From DATFDN01 sp963756545 (GTDB lineage: Bacteria > Pseudomonadota > Alphaproteobacteria > Acetobacterales > Acetobacteraceae): 64,000 nucleotides of DNA. Below, in pieces: positions 1 through 8,964 of this stretch. The notes under the pieces were generated by a model, which made no database searches, was not told where the DNA came from, and saw nothing but the letters and a program-made list of their open reading frames with translations. Location of the stretch: NCBI GenBank assembly GCA_963756545.1, contig CAVWNY010000008.1:248001-312000 (forward strand), given 5' to 3'. The first letter of the stretch is position 1; every line of letters starts with the position of its first letter. Both the position numbers and the translations under genes were made by a program.

Positions 1-2
1 GC

Positions 3-911
3 GTGGAGGCGGACAGCGAGGCGGTGCGGGCGCGGACCTGGGATTGGTTCCGCTCCGAGCTGCTGACCCGCATGAAGCCGAACGGCCGGATCGTCCTGAT
101 TATGACCCGCTGGCACGAGGACGATCTGGCGGGGCGGCTGCTCGAGCACGAGGAGGATCGCTGGCGGGTGCTGTGCCTGCCGGCGCTGGCCGAGGCGGGC
201 GACCCGCTGGGCCGCAAGCCCGGCGAACCCCTGTGGCCCGAGTGGGAGTCCGGGGAGAAGCTGGCCGACAAGCAGCGCACGATGGGCGAGCGCGAGTGGA
301 CGGCGCTGTTCCAGCAATCGCCGCGGCCGACGTCAGGGTTGCTGTTCGAGGTTGGCAGGCTCGGTGTCGTGGAGGAGGCCCCGCCCTGCGTCACCGTGGC
401 GCGCGGCTGGGACTTGGCGGCGACCGAGGCCGTGGCGACGACGAACCCGGACTGGACCGTGGGCGCGAAGATCGGGCGGACGGCCGAGGGCCGGTTCGTG
501 ATCCTCGACATCGTGCGGATGCGCGGCCGGCCGGAGGCGGTGGAGCGCACCTTGCGCGGCACGGCGGAGGCGGACGGGCGGAGCGTGCGGGTGTCGCTGC
601 CGCAGGATCCCGGACAGGCCGGGAAGTCGCAGGCCGAGCATCTGGCCCGGCTGCTCGCCGGGTTCGACGTGAAGACGAGCCGGGAGAGCGGTGCCAAGGC
701 AACGAGGGCGGCGCCGCTGGCCGCGCAGGTGAATTCCGGCAACGTCGCGATGGTCCGGGCGCCGTGGAACCGCGATCTGGTGGAGGAGATGCGGGGCTTT
801 CCGGCCTCGCGGAAGGACGACCAGGTGGACGCGCTGGCGCGCGCCTTCGAGATGATCGCCACGACGCCGACCAAGACCCGGCGGGTGGCGCTGCCCTTCA
901 TGGCCCGCTGA
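3..911 (+). CDS. Phage terminase large subunit, C-terminal part
   Basis: The gene enters from the left edge, so the apparent GTG at 3 is not its true start. TerL pumps DNA into the prohead and cuts the concatemer. The visible part has the end of the ATPase domain (IMTRWHEDD near residue 33) and the RNase H-fold nuclease domain. GWDLAAT near residue 135 supplies the first catalytic Asp and KDDQVDALARAF near 272 the last. Portal follows after 13 bp containing an AGG-rich ribosome site, the normal packaging order. The Walker A half lies outside the window. Confidence 0.93.
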   Translation: MEADSEAVRARTWDWFRSELLTRMKPNGRIVLIMTRWHEDDLAGRLLEHEEDRWRVLCLPALAEAGDPLGRKPGEPLWPEWESGEKLADKQRTMGEREWTALFQQSPRPTSGLLFEVGRLGVVEEAPPCVTVARGWDLAATEAVATTNPDWTVGAKIGRTAEGRFVILDIVRMRGRPEAVERTLRGTAEADGRSVRVSLPQDPGQAGKSQAEHLARLLAGFDVKTSRESGAKATRAAPLAAQVNSGNVAMVRAPWNRDLVEEMRGFPASRKDDQVDALARAFEMIATTPTKTRRVALPFMAR

Positions 912-924
912 ACGAGGATCGCAG

Positions 925-2454
925 GTGTTCGACACGCTCAGGAAGGCGATCGGGGCGGACCCCGACTATCCGGCTCGGGTATTCGAGCTGACGGTTCTGA
1001 ACCGGGTGCTCGACGGCACGCTCTACGACGCGCTGCCGCACGAGTTCCACGAGGAGCGCACCGAGGGCGGGGAATACGTGCCGTTGCGCAAGCGCCGGCC
1101 GTCGGTGCGGTTCAATCTCTGCCGCATGGTGGTCGAGGATGCGGTCGCGCTGTTGTTCGGCGACGGGCGGTTCCCGGCGATCGACTGCCCGGACGCGACG
1201 ACCCGGAACGCGCTGCTGCGGCTGGTGGCCGAAACCGGGCTGGTCGCGACCATGAACGAGGCGGCGTTGCGCGGCTCGGTCGGCTCGGCCGCCGTGCTGA
1301 TGCGGGTGCTGCGCGGGCGCGTGTTCTTCGATGTGCTGGACACGACGTTCCTGACGCCTTCCTGGCAGGAGGACGCGCCCGACACGCTCGCCCGCGTCAC
1401 CGAGCGATACAAGGTGCGCGGCGACGTGCTGCGGGGCATGGGCTACGCCATTCCGGATGACCGGCTGACCGGCTGGTTCTGGTGGCAGCGCGTGTGGGAC
1501 GAGCAGCAGGAGGCATGGTTTCTGCCCGCGCCGGTCGGCGACGACGACGCGCCGCCCGAGGTCGATGAGACCCGCACGGTGCGGCACGGGCTCGGCTTCG
1601 TGCCACTGGCGTGGATCAAGAACCTGCCGGGGCCGTCGAGCACCGGCGGCGCGGCCGAGGGCGCCTGCACGTTCCGGCCCGCGATCGAGACGCAGATCGA
1701 GATTGATTACCAGCTCAGCCAGGCCGGGCGGGGGCTGAAATACTCATCCGACCCGACCTTGCTCATCAAGGAGCCGGCGGCCGGCGACGCCGGCGAGATG
1801 GTGCGGGGCGGCGCCAACGCCCTGGTGGTCAGCGAGAAGGGTGACGCGAAGCTGTTGGAGATCGGCGGCACAGCGGCCGAGGCCGTGATGGCGTATGCAC
1901 GGTCGCTTCGCGAGTTCGCGCTGGAGAGCATCCACGGCAACCGGGCGACTGGCGAGAAGCTGGCGACCGCGCAATCCGGCAAGGCGATGGAGCTGATGCA
2001 CCAACCACTGATCTGGCTGGCCGACCGGATGCGGACTTCCTATGGCGAGCATGGGTTGCTGTCCCTGCTCCGTATGGTCGTGGGGGTGCGGCACCGGATG
2101 GAGCTGCGGTTCCGCGACGGCGAGGCGGTCCCCGAACTGGTGCCGGCGGCGCGGGTCTCGCTCCGCTGGCCGCCGTGGTTCCATCTGACCCAGCAGGACC
2201 GGCTTGAGCAGGCGCAGGGGCTGGCGACGCTGAAGGCGTCGGGCCTGGTGTCGCGCGAGACCGCCGTGAAGGTCGTAGCCGCCGATTACGAGGTGCCGGA
2301 CCCGGCCGAGGAGTTGCGGCGCATCCAGGCCGACATGACGGAGTCCAACCCGCACTATGCGGCGCAGGAGGCCAAGCCCACGCTGCTAGGCACCAAGCCG
2401 TCTCCGGAGCGGCCGCACATGCAGGATCCCCGTATCCGGCACCCGCTTGGTTAG
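925..2454 (+). CDS. Phage portal protein
   Basis: A 509-residue protein with a GTG start, directly behind TerL. It resembles the SPP1 gp6-like portal group, which forms the dodecameric ring through which DNA enters and leaves the capsid and on which terminase docks. Support is length, position between terminase and scaffold/capsid, and an N-terminal region (VLNRVLDGTLYDALP, then FNLCRMVVEDAVALLFG) typical of such portals. No catalytic motif is expected. The family name is from recall, not a search. The next usual head gene has been pushed away by an inserted hydrolase gene. Confidence 0.85.
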   Translation: MFDTLRKAIGADPDYPARVFELTVLNRVLDGTLYDALPHEFHEERTEGGEYVPLRKRRPSVRFNLCRMVVEDAVALLFGDGRFPAIDCPDATTRNALLRLVAETGLVATMNEAALRGSVGSAAVLMRVLRGRVFFDVLDTTFLTPSWQEDAPDTLARVTERYKVRGDVLRGMGYAIPDDRLTGWFWWQRVWDEQQEAWFLPAPVGDDDAPPEVDETRTVRHGLGFVPLAWIKNLPGPSSTGGAAEGACTFRPAIETQIEIDYQLSQAGRGLKYSSDPTLLIKEPAAGDAGEMVRGGANALVVSEKGDAKLLEIGGTAAEAVMAYARSLREFALESIHGNRATGEKLATAQSGKAMELMHQPLIWLADRMRTSYGEHGLLSLLRMVVGVRHRMELRFRDGEAVPELVPAARVSLRWPPWFHLTQQDRLEQAQGLATLKASGLVSRETAVKVVAADYEVPDPAEELRRIQADMTESNPHYAAQEAKPTLLGTKPSPERPHMQDPRIRHPLG

Positions 2455-2660
2455 TCATAACCGGGCGATGGGGCAGTAACTGGGAGCGGACATACAGCAT
2501 GGTGCGAAATTCAAGACTTCCGGATTTCCCGAAAGGTAATGACCGTAATGGGAGCGCAGCGACCGGGGCTACGCGGACGGGAGACGGCGCCTAACGCAAT
2601 GGACCGTTATGTGCAGGCGGTTGCAATCATCGCCGTCCGTGGCCGAAGTTGGAGCAACGC

Positions 2661-3413
2661 ATGGAGAAGCAAATGGAGACCAAGATCGACGAAATCGCCA
2701 GCGGCATCTATCGCCTCTCGACCTTCGTGGGGGAGATCGCACCGCCGGCCGGCTTCACTTTCAACCAATTCCTCGTCCTTGGAGACGAGCCACTGCTGTT
2801 CCACACCGGTCCCCGGGGTATGTTCCCGCTCGTCCGATCGGCCGTCGCCCGTCTCGTTGTACCCGAGCGACTGCGCTGGATTACCTTCGGCCACTATGAG
2901 GCGGACGAGTGTGGCGCGATGAACGAGTGGCTTGCGGTTGCATCGCAGGCCGAGGTGGCGCACGGACCAACCGGATGCCTGGTATCCTTGAACGATATGG
3001 CCGACCGCGCACCCCGCGTCCTGCAAGACGGTGAGGTGATCGATCTCGGTAAAGGCAAGCGGGTCCGCTATCTCGATACGCCGCATATTCCCCATGGTTG
3101 GGAGGCGGGCGTTCTTTACGAAGAAACCACCGGCACTTTGCTATGCGGCGACCTGTTCACCCAACTCGGCGATGGTCCGGCGTTGACCGAGAGCGACATT
3201 GTCGGACCTGCGATAGTTGCCGAGGATCTATTCAATTATTCCAGCTTGAACCCCAGCACGGGCGCGACGATCCGAAAGCTCGCAGGGCTCTCACCGCATA
3301 CATTGGCGCTCATGCATGGCCCGTCCTTTTCTGGCAATGCCGAAGCCGCGCTCCGCTCTTTGGCTGACCACTATGACCACCGTATTTTTGGTCGGGCATC
3401 CGCCGCTGGATAG
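2661..3413 (+). CDS. MBL-fold metallo-hydrolase (ODP/flavodiiron N-domain type), phage cargo
   Basis: About 250 residues with a metallo-beta-lactamase fold. Metal-ligand motifs are HYEADE near residue 78, TPHIPHGWE near 140 (second His region), CGDLFTQ near 162 (bridging Asp) and MHGPSF near 219. The H-x-E-x-D form points to the oxygen-binding diiron (ODP) branch rather than to hydrolytic lactamases. I chose ATG 2661 because GGAG lies 6 bp upstream; a TTG at 2649 is in frame. It sits between portal and scaffold, where head phages carry no such gene, so it is probably cargo. Substrate is unknown. Confidence 0.8.
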   Translation: MEKQMETKIDEIASGIYRLSTFVGEIAPPAGFTFNQFLVLGDEPLLFHTGPRGMFPLVRSAVARLVVPERLRWITFGHYEADECGAMNEWLAVASQAEVAHGPTGCLVSLNDMADRAPRVLQDGEVIDLGKGKRVRYLDTPHIPHGWEAGVLYEETTGTLLCGDLFTQLGDGPALTESDIVGPAIVAEDLFNYSSLNPSTGATIRKLAGLSPHTLALMHGPSFSGNAEAALRSLADHYDHRIFGRASAAG

Positions 3414-3898
3414 ACTGCGGCCCGCTACATATAAATCGTTCGGTTGACCGGGGGTGGGAAGTCCAGTTCCCACCTACCGCTGGCCTTCCACGCAGAAATC
3501 AAGATTTTCGGGCACTGCGCAGCTCTCAATGCGGCCAAAGGGTTGTGCCTTCCAGAACTTATGCCCGAAATCAGCCGTGCGTCCTGCACGCATTGCCGGC
3601 ATCTGTTTCTCCGCCGCGACGGATGCGTCATTCCTGTGAAGCACGGCTCTGGGTAGGCAGTGGTGACCGGCGATGCCGATCGACGGACGTCTGCTTTGAA
3701 CAACGGCGTCCTCCAAAGCGGACCAGCAGCTTTCGGCCAACTACGGTCCTGAGTGATGCTCAGTCGAACGTCCGAGTTCGGTCGAAAGCAGTAATCAATC
3801 ATAGCGCCCGAATTTAAGAGCTCAACGAGCCGGCGCGCAGCACCGCGCCGCGCCCCATCACCCGGGCGGCCGGGAGCCGCCATAACTCCGAGGAAAAC
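3414..3898. other. Intergenic stretch after the cargo hydrolase
   Basis: About 485 bp between the MBL gene and the scaffold gene. Short frames exist on both strands but none has a good ribosome site or a recognisable protein. The composition is less GC-rich than the head genes, so it probably belongs to the same insertion as the hydrolase. An AGGA-type ribosome site just before 3899 serves the next gene. Confidence 0.45.
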
Positions 3899-4519
3899 AT
3901 GTTGATTCGCACTTTCGTCCGCGCCCCGGAGGGCGGCGGATCGACCACGACTGACCCATCGCCGGCCAACCAAGCCCCGAACCCGCCTCCGCCCCCGGCG
4001 CCTCAGCTGTCCGAAGCCCAGACCTTCTCGCGCGAATACGTGCAGGAGCTGCGGCGCGAAAACGAGACGTGGCGGCACAAGGCGCGCGGCCATGAGACCG
4101 CCGCCGAGCAGGCGCGGCGCGAGAAGGCCGAGGCCGAGCGCGCCCGCGACGAGGCGGTGGAGCAGGCCCGCAAGGATGCGGAGACCACCGTGACGGCGGC
4201 GCGGCAGGCCGCCAACGAGCGGATCGTCCGGGCCGAGGTGAAGGCCGCGGCGACCCGCGCCGGCATGGTCGATATGGACGGGCTCAAGCTGCTCGACCTG
4301 TCGGCGATCACGCTGGACGACGCCGGCGAGGTCGCGATTCCGGAGAAGTTCTTCGAGGACGCCAAGCGGGCGAAGCCGTGGCTGTTCGGCGCAGCGCCGG
4401 GCAGCACCAGCCATCCCGGCAGCCCGCCGCCGACCCAGCCGCCGGCGCGGAAGTCGGCCAAGGAGATGTCCGACGAGGAGTTCGGCCAGGCGATGCGGAC
4501 GCGCTCCTGGCGCGCCTGA
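3899..4519 (+). CDS. Phage scaffold-like head protein
   Basis: A 206-residue protein with start ATG 3899 behind CGAGGAAAAC. After a Pro-rich N-terminus, residues ~40-110 form a highly charged Glu/Arg/Ala heptad region (coiled coil). A small C-terminal domain follows (FFEDAKRAKPWLFG), then a Pro-rich tail and an acidic/basic end. This layout and its place just before the major capsid gene fit an internal scaffolding protein that guides prohead assembly. No protease motif was seen. The assignment rests on architecture and position. Confidence 0.7.
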   Translation: MLIRTFVRAPEGGGSTTTDPSPANQAPNPPPPPAPQLSEAQTFSREYVQELRRENETWRHKARGHETAAEQARREKAEAERARDEAVEQARKDAETTVTAARQAANERIVRAEVKAAATRAGMVDMDGLKLLDLSAITLDDAGEVAIPEKFFEDAKRAKPWLFGAAPGSTSHPGSPPPTQPPARKSAKEMSDEEFGQAMRTRSWRA

Positions 4520-4672
4520 CGGTCGCGACGACCCAACCATTCGCAATCCTCGAATGGTTGGCGTGAGGAACCGCCTTGCCGGGGCATGTGATGGCCCCGG
4601 TTTCCCGCTTCCTTCCCCAGCCTATCGGGCGCCGGCCGCCACGAGGCATCCCCCCAATCAGAGAGACCCGAG

Positions 4673-6094
4673 ATGCCCCTGAACAATCTTCCCAGCTCCA
4701 TCCAGTCGGTCATCCAGCAAGGCTTCCTGGAGCGCCGCTTCCGTCAGACCCTGACCGCCAGGCTCGGCTTCCGGGCCATCGCCGACCGCGAGCCGTTCAT
4801 GGCGGGCCTCGGCGAGACGATCACCAAGACCCGCACGGGCCTGCTGCCGGCGGTAACGACGCCGATGGCGCCGGCGGGGAACGCCGACATCACCTCCGGC
4901 CTGACGCCGCAGAACATGGCGGTCGAGCAGTTCACGCTCGGCGTCGCGCAGTATGCGGCCGACATGCAGCTCAACGTGGTGACGAGCCGCGTGGCGATTG
5001 ACGACCTGTTCCTGCAGAACGCCTACACGCTCGGCGAGCAGGCGCGGCGCTCGACCGATATGCTCGCCCAGAAGGCGCTGTTCGACGGCTACATGGGCGG
5101 CAACAGCCGCGTCACGACGACGCTCGGCGCCGCCGGCACCACGGTCCATGTTGACGACGTTCGGGGCTTCTTCATGACCCTGAACAGCGCCGGCCAGCCG
5201 GTATCCGTCAGCAGCAGCAACACCCTGGCCGTGGTGGTTGGCAGTACCTCCTACACGCTGACCGGCGTGGTGGCCGATGGCAGCGCGCCGTCGGGGATCA
5301 ACCCGTGGCTCGCCAACCTCGCGTTCTCCGGGTCCAGCTCGAACTCGTCCACGACGCCGGGCGGCTTCTCTGGCTCGCTGACCTTCTCGGCCAACGTGAG
5401 CATCGCCGACGGCACGGCTGGTAACGTGGCGCAGAGCGCGGTGGCGCCGCTGGTGATCCGCCCCTCGGCCACCGCCGCCGGCAACGCGATGGCCGCCACC
5501 ACAGCGGCGATCAGCGCGGCCAACGACATCAACTCCGGCCGCCTGACGATGCAGATGATCCTGACCGGCAAGGCGACGATGGCGGCGAACGGCGTGCCCC
5601 CCGTCGAGGCGTCGGGCAGCTACATCCTCTACGCCGATCCGATCCACCTGACCGGACTCTATCAGGACGCGGCGTTCCAATCCTTCTTCCGCGGCAAGCC
5701 GGACAGCCCGGAATACCGCCAGGGCCTGGTGGCCGAGCTGCTGCAATGCTCGATCGTGGAGACCAATCTGAACCCGGTGCAGAACCTCGCCGGGGTCGGC
5801 ACAGTGCGGCGCGCGGTGCTGTGCGGCCAGGGCGCGCTCGTGGAGGCCGAGTTCACGGCGGCCGGCTATGCCGCCGCGCAGCGGGCGGACGACGCGGACG
5901 ACATGATTGCCGTCGTGGACGGCATCGCCCACGTCACCCGCGAGCCGTTGGACGCGCTCAAGCAGGTGGTGACGCAGGCCTGGTCCTATATCGGCGGCTT
6001 CGTCGCGCCCACCGACACCACCACGAACCCGAACACGATCCCGACCGCGAGCAACGCGGCGCTGAAGCGCGCCGTGCTGATCGAGAGCCTGTAA
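4673..6094 (+). CDS. Phage major capsid protein
   Basis: A 473-residue HK97-fold type capsid candidate following the scaffold gene. It starts at ATG 4673 just after GAGACCCGAG. The N-terminal part (SIQSVIQQGFLERRFRQTL), a conserved region around residues 80-130 and the C-terminal DALKQVVTQAWSYIGGF resemble capsid proteins annotated in alphaproteobacterial prophages. Residues ~150-260 are rich in Ser/Thr/Gly and may be an Ig-like surface insertion. It would be the most abundant virion protein. The family is inferred from position, length and general resemblance. Confidence 0.82.
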   Translation: MPLNNLPSSIQSVIQQGFLERRFRQTLTARLGFRAIADREPFMAGLGETITKTRTGLLPAVTTPMAPAGNADITSGLTPQNMAVEQFTLGVAQYAADMQLNVVTSRVAIDDLFLQNAYTLGEQARRSTDMLAQKALFDGYMGGNSRVTTTLGAAGTTVHVDDVRGFFMTLNSAGQPVSVSSSNTLAVVVGSTSYTLTGVVADGSAPSGINPWLANLAFSGSSSNSSTTPGGFSGSLTFSANVSIADGTAGNVAQSAVAPLVIRPSATAAGNAMAATTAAISAANDINSGRLTMQMILTGKATMAANGVPPVEASGSYILYADPIHLTGLYQDAAFQSFFRGKPDSPEYRQGLVAELLQCSIVETNLNPVQNLAGVGTVRRAVLCGQGALVEAEFTAAGYAAAQRADDADDMIAVVDGIAHVTREPLDALKQVVTQAWSYIGGFVAPTDTTTNPNTIPTASNAALKRAVLIESL

Positions 6095-6197
6095 CCCTGG
6101 AGCGGCGCCCGGCTCGGCATGTTCGTTTTTGCCGCCTCAAATGAGGTCGCGAAAGCAAACACGCCGGCCGGGCGCGACCCGAACCGGAGGAAATGGC

Positions 6198-6578
6198 GTG
6201 TCCGATACGCAGGACGACGCGGCGGGGGGAAACCCGGCGCCCGATACCGAGCACCTTGCCGCCGAGGTTGAGCGGCTGACGACGTTGCTGGCGCTGGAAA
6301 CCGACCAGACCACGCGACTGACCGCGGAACTCGACGCCGCACACGAGCGGATCACCGAACTGGATCGCGAGATCGCGGAGCGCCGGCGCGCGATGCCTCC
6401 GCCGCCCGCGCCGCCGGTGCATCCCGATTTCCCGCGCGGCGTGAAGCTCCTGGCCCCGCATGGCTTCATCGAGGAGGGCACCGGCCGGCATCGCTTCTGG
6501 AACGCCGGCGATGTCGTGGCCGACCCGGCCGAGGTCGCGCTGCTGATTGGGCGCGGGGCCGCGCTGGGCAACCGGTAA
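6198..6578 (+). CDS. Phage head-associated coiled-coil protein, unknown role
   Basis: A 126-residue protein from GTG 6198, with GGAGG 7 bp upstream (6186-6190). Residues ~20-60 form a coiled coil (VERLTTLLALETDQTTRLTA and on), followed by a Pro-rich hinge and a compact C-terminal domain (FPRGVKLLAPHGFIEEG...HRFWNAGDVV). It lies between major capsid and connector genes. I do not recognise the family; a capsid decoration or head-completion role would fit the position. Confidence 0.65.
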   Translation: MSDTQDDAAGGNPAPDTEHLAAEVERLTTLLALETDQTTRLTAELDAAHERITELDREIAERRRAMPPPPAPPVHPDFPRGVKLLAPHGFIEEGTGRHRFWNAGDVVADPAEVALLIGRGAALGNR

Positions 6579-6602
6579 CCTGCCCTTGTGGGGGACTGAT
6601 CC

Positions 6603-7004
6603 ATGTCGGGTTTCGTCGCCTATGCCTTCACCGACGCGCAGAAGGCGGACATCCGCCGCTATTGCGGATACCCGGCGTATGGCGACGGCTCGGTGGTGTT
6701 CCCGCAGCCCTGGACCATGCGGCAATACCTCGCCCTGGAATACCGCCTCGCGCATCTGTCGCAGGCCGAAGGCGGCGTGGTGGTGAACACCTATCTCGCG
6801 AACCTCGCCACACTGGAGACCGCGATCCCGGCGGCCGGCGCGAACCTCGACACCGATCAGGCGGCGATCTGGAAGCGCAACACCAACGAGGTGCGCGACC
6901 GCGAGCGGCTGTTCGACGCATGGCGGCGGCGCCTGTGCGGGTTCATCGGCGTGCCGCCGGGGCCTCATTTGAGTGAAGCGAACTCCGTTCGGCTGGTAGT
7001 GTGA
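6603..7004 (+). CDS. Phage head-tail connector-region protein, unknown family
   Basis: A 133-residue protein, start ATG 6603 with a GGGGG tract ~8 bp upstream. It is mostly helical (DAQKADIRRYCGYPAYG...LEYRLAHLSQAEG...), a composition and length shared with small head-completion proteins between capsid and sheath. Its stop codon overlaps the next ATG (TGATG at 7002-7006), which shows that a translationally coupled gene originally followed directly. That follower is now split by cargo. Confidence 0.65.
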   Translation: MSGFVAYAFTDAQKADIRRYCGYPAYGDGSVVFPQPWTMRQYLALEYRLAHLSQAEGGVVVNTYLANLATLETAIPAAGANLDTDQAAIWKRNTNEVRDRERLFDAWRRRLCGFIGVPPGPHLSEANSVRLVV

Positions 7005-7214
7005 TGCGTCAGTGGGGGCTGTGGGTGCAAGACAGCTTCGGAGCGAGCGGCGGGCCAGGGCCTGTGCCGGTCAATTGCAGCTGTCCTCGACGAAAAGGCG
7101 CATGCAGTGCCCGGATTTCGTGGGCCGCCGAATAAGAAAATGCTGGCCATGTGTTGTGAGCCCGATATTCTCCCCGACGACCTTAATTTGACGGGGCTTT
7201 GACCGGAGGCGACC

Positions 7215-8324
7215 GTGAAGACATGGAGCGGTGCTGTATTACTGGGCCTCTGGCTCGCATTGCACAGTCATGCGGCACTGGCGGAGCAAGCCGCCATCAT
7301 AGCGCCTGTGTGCTACAATTGGTCCGCCTACGAACGTTCCGATCTGCCGGCAATGCCAGGCAAGGTAAAAGAGACAAAGCCGTCCAATCGCGGTCCAATT
7401 GAGTGCGACTCCGATATTTCGCTCGATGATGCAAAATCTTCCTATAGGGAAATTACCCAGCTCATACCGAAGTGCGTCGCACGGGCCAAGAACCAGAAGG
7501 CGAAGATCGACTGCCGGCAGTTGTTCACCGCAATTGATTACAATGTCTGTGATGATGAGAAGACACTAGGGTGGTACCATTTTTGGGCTCCGATGGAAGA
7601 CTTCGCTGACGGGCGCGCTGCGTTCGCTCGTCTAAGCCAGCGTGCGATGACGGGACAGACTTTTGACGGTCATGTCATCGTGGAATCTAATTCGAGCACT
7701 AAAGATAGGCGACACCTGGCGCTTTGTGAGGTGATTACTGTTTCTAATGTAAGCGGTCCCCCGACCAACTGTGTGACGGTGGCGATCGTGGGTGGTGGCG
7801 AAATTTGGATGCGAGGCGGGAATCCGCACCAGTCGCTCTGTTTTTCAAGCGCGTCATTCCGTGCGACAGGAGCAATTGACATTCATTGGCGAATTGATAC
7901 CCAAAGAAGCCCCGCAGAGTTAGGAGCGGCGATTCTCAAAATGCTGTCGGACAGCCTCGGATTGACCTCGAAAATGCAAGAGGAAAGAGGTTCTGTAGGA
8001 GATGTTATGTCTGTCGATTTGACTTCTGCTGCTGCTTTTCAAGTCTCTACGGTTTTGCCTGGTGGCTGGCGCAATGCTGTTGATTTCGACGTGCAGATAT
8101 ACGAGAGGCAGGACGCATCCGGGGCTGAATGGGTTTCGCTCCAGGGTGTCGCTCATGTCCTTATCTCTAAGGGAAATCCGTCGGCGTTGGTCGATTACAC
8201 TCCGCTTAGCGATGCTCAGAAGGCAATCTATGCGGCCGCGTTGGATTCGCGCATAGCCGAAGCTATAGAATCTGTCTGCCGAGTACATAAAGAAGTTGAC
8301 TCAGATACTATTATATGCAAGTGA
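7215..8324 (+). CDS. Secreted or periplasmic protein of unknown function (phage cargo)
   Basis: A 369-residue protein, GTG start 7215 with GGAGG 5 bp upstream. The first ~23 residues are a signal peptide (KTWSGAVLLGLWLALHSHA, cleavage likely after AALA). The mature part has several Cys (for example CYNW, CDSD, CVARA, CRQL, CDDE), suiting an oxidising compartment. The base composition is clearly lower in GC than the phage genes, indicating separate origin. It pairs with the membrane protein gene 23 bp downstream. No family recognised; surface exclusion or a host-fitness function is only a guess. Confidence 0.7.
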   Translation: MKTWSGAVLLGLWLALHSHAALAEQAAIIAPVCYNWSAYERSDLPAMPGKVKETKPSNRGPIECDSDISLDDAKSSYREITQLIPKCVARAKNQKAKIDCRQLFTAIDYNVCDDEKTLGWYHFWAPMEDFADGRAAFARLSQRAMTGQTFDGHVIVESNSSTKDRRHLALCEVITVSNVSGPPTNCVTVAIVGGGEIWMRGGNPHQSLCFSSASFRATGAIDIHWRIDTQRSPAELGAAILKMLSDSLGLTSKMQEERGSVGDVMSVDLTSAAAFQVSTVLPGGWRNAVDFDVQIYERQDASGAEWVSLQGVAHVLISKGNPSALVDYTPLSDAQKAIYAAALDSRIAEAIESVCRVHKEVDSDTIICK

Positions 8325-8347
8325 CCGCTCTTGAGGAGGTTGTCAGC

Positions 8348-8839
8348 ATGTCCGTACGCTCAGCGCGAAAATGGCTGATCCTTGCTAGCCTGAGCATCAC
8401 AGGCTTACAGATGTTGTTCTTAATCATGGCGCCTTCTTTCGGGTTTCCATTGGTCTCTCCAGAAAATTTTCATTTGCTGGAGATAGTCTCTCCCGTCTTT
8501 CTTGGCTATCTTGGCTCTGCCTCGCATTTCGTGTTTAACAACCCCGTGCCAGAAGTGCCGGTACAAAACGAATTCCTTGCACCCCTCGTTATTGGCCCGA
8601 TAGTCATTTATCTGATTGTCGTAGCCGGGGCGGTCGTGGTTTTCGCTTACTCGAATCGCTTGAGCGCGCCTGCGGGCACCGGTATGTCCGAGGGTGATTT
8701 AGCGACCGCCCTATCATCGGCACTGGGCCTTCTTGCGGTTACAACGGGTGTTGTCACCTCATATCTTTTTGTGTCAGCTGACTCCCAAGTCGCCCCGCAT
8801 CCCGTCGGTGAGGCTATCAAAGGAACCGGTGAAACCTGA
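8348..8839 (+). CDS. Four-helix membrane protein of unknown function (phage cargo)
   Basis: About 163 residues. ATG 8348 has GAGGAGGT 7 bp upstream, a better start than the upstream in-frame codons. Four hydrophobic segments are visible: WLILASLSITGLQMLFLIMA, a central stretch after LLEIVSPVFLGYLG, PLVIGPIVIYLIVVAGAVVV, and LSSALGLLAVTTGVVTSYLF near the C-terminus. It is low in GC like its upstream partner, with which it probably forms a two-gene unit (secreted plus inner-membrane protein). Function unknown; superinfection exclusion is one possibility for a pair carried among structural genes. Confidence 0.7.
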   Translation: MSVRSARKWLILASLSITGLQMLFLIMAPSFGFPLVSPENFHLLEIVSPVFLGYLGSASHFVFNNPVPEVPVQNEFLAPLVIGPIVIYLIVVAGAVVVFAYSNRLSAPAGTGMSEGDLATALSSALGLLAVTTGVVTSYLFVSADSQVAPHPVGEAIKGTGET

Positions 8840-8964
8840 TCGTCATTCGCTGCTTGATAGCGGCGGGGCCGCAGCGCGAATTCTGGTCCGATCCGCGTGA
8901 TCGCCCGGGTGGTCGCGCTGCTCGCGACCCGGCTGAACAACGCCATCCTCGACGGGACCGCTTG

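Noticed and set aside
44..991. Long open frames overlapping TerL in other frames and strands (also across 4.6-29 kb)
   Set aside because: They are shadows caused by high GC: Arg/Ala/Gly/Pro-rich, no ribosome sites, no motifs, and fully covered by recognised phage genes.
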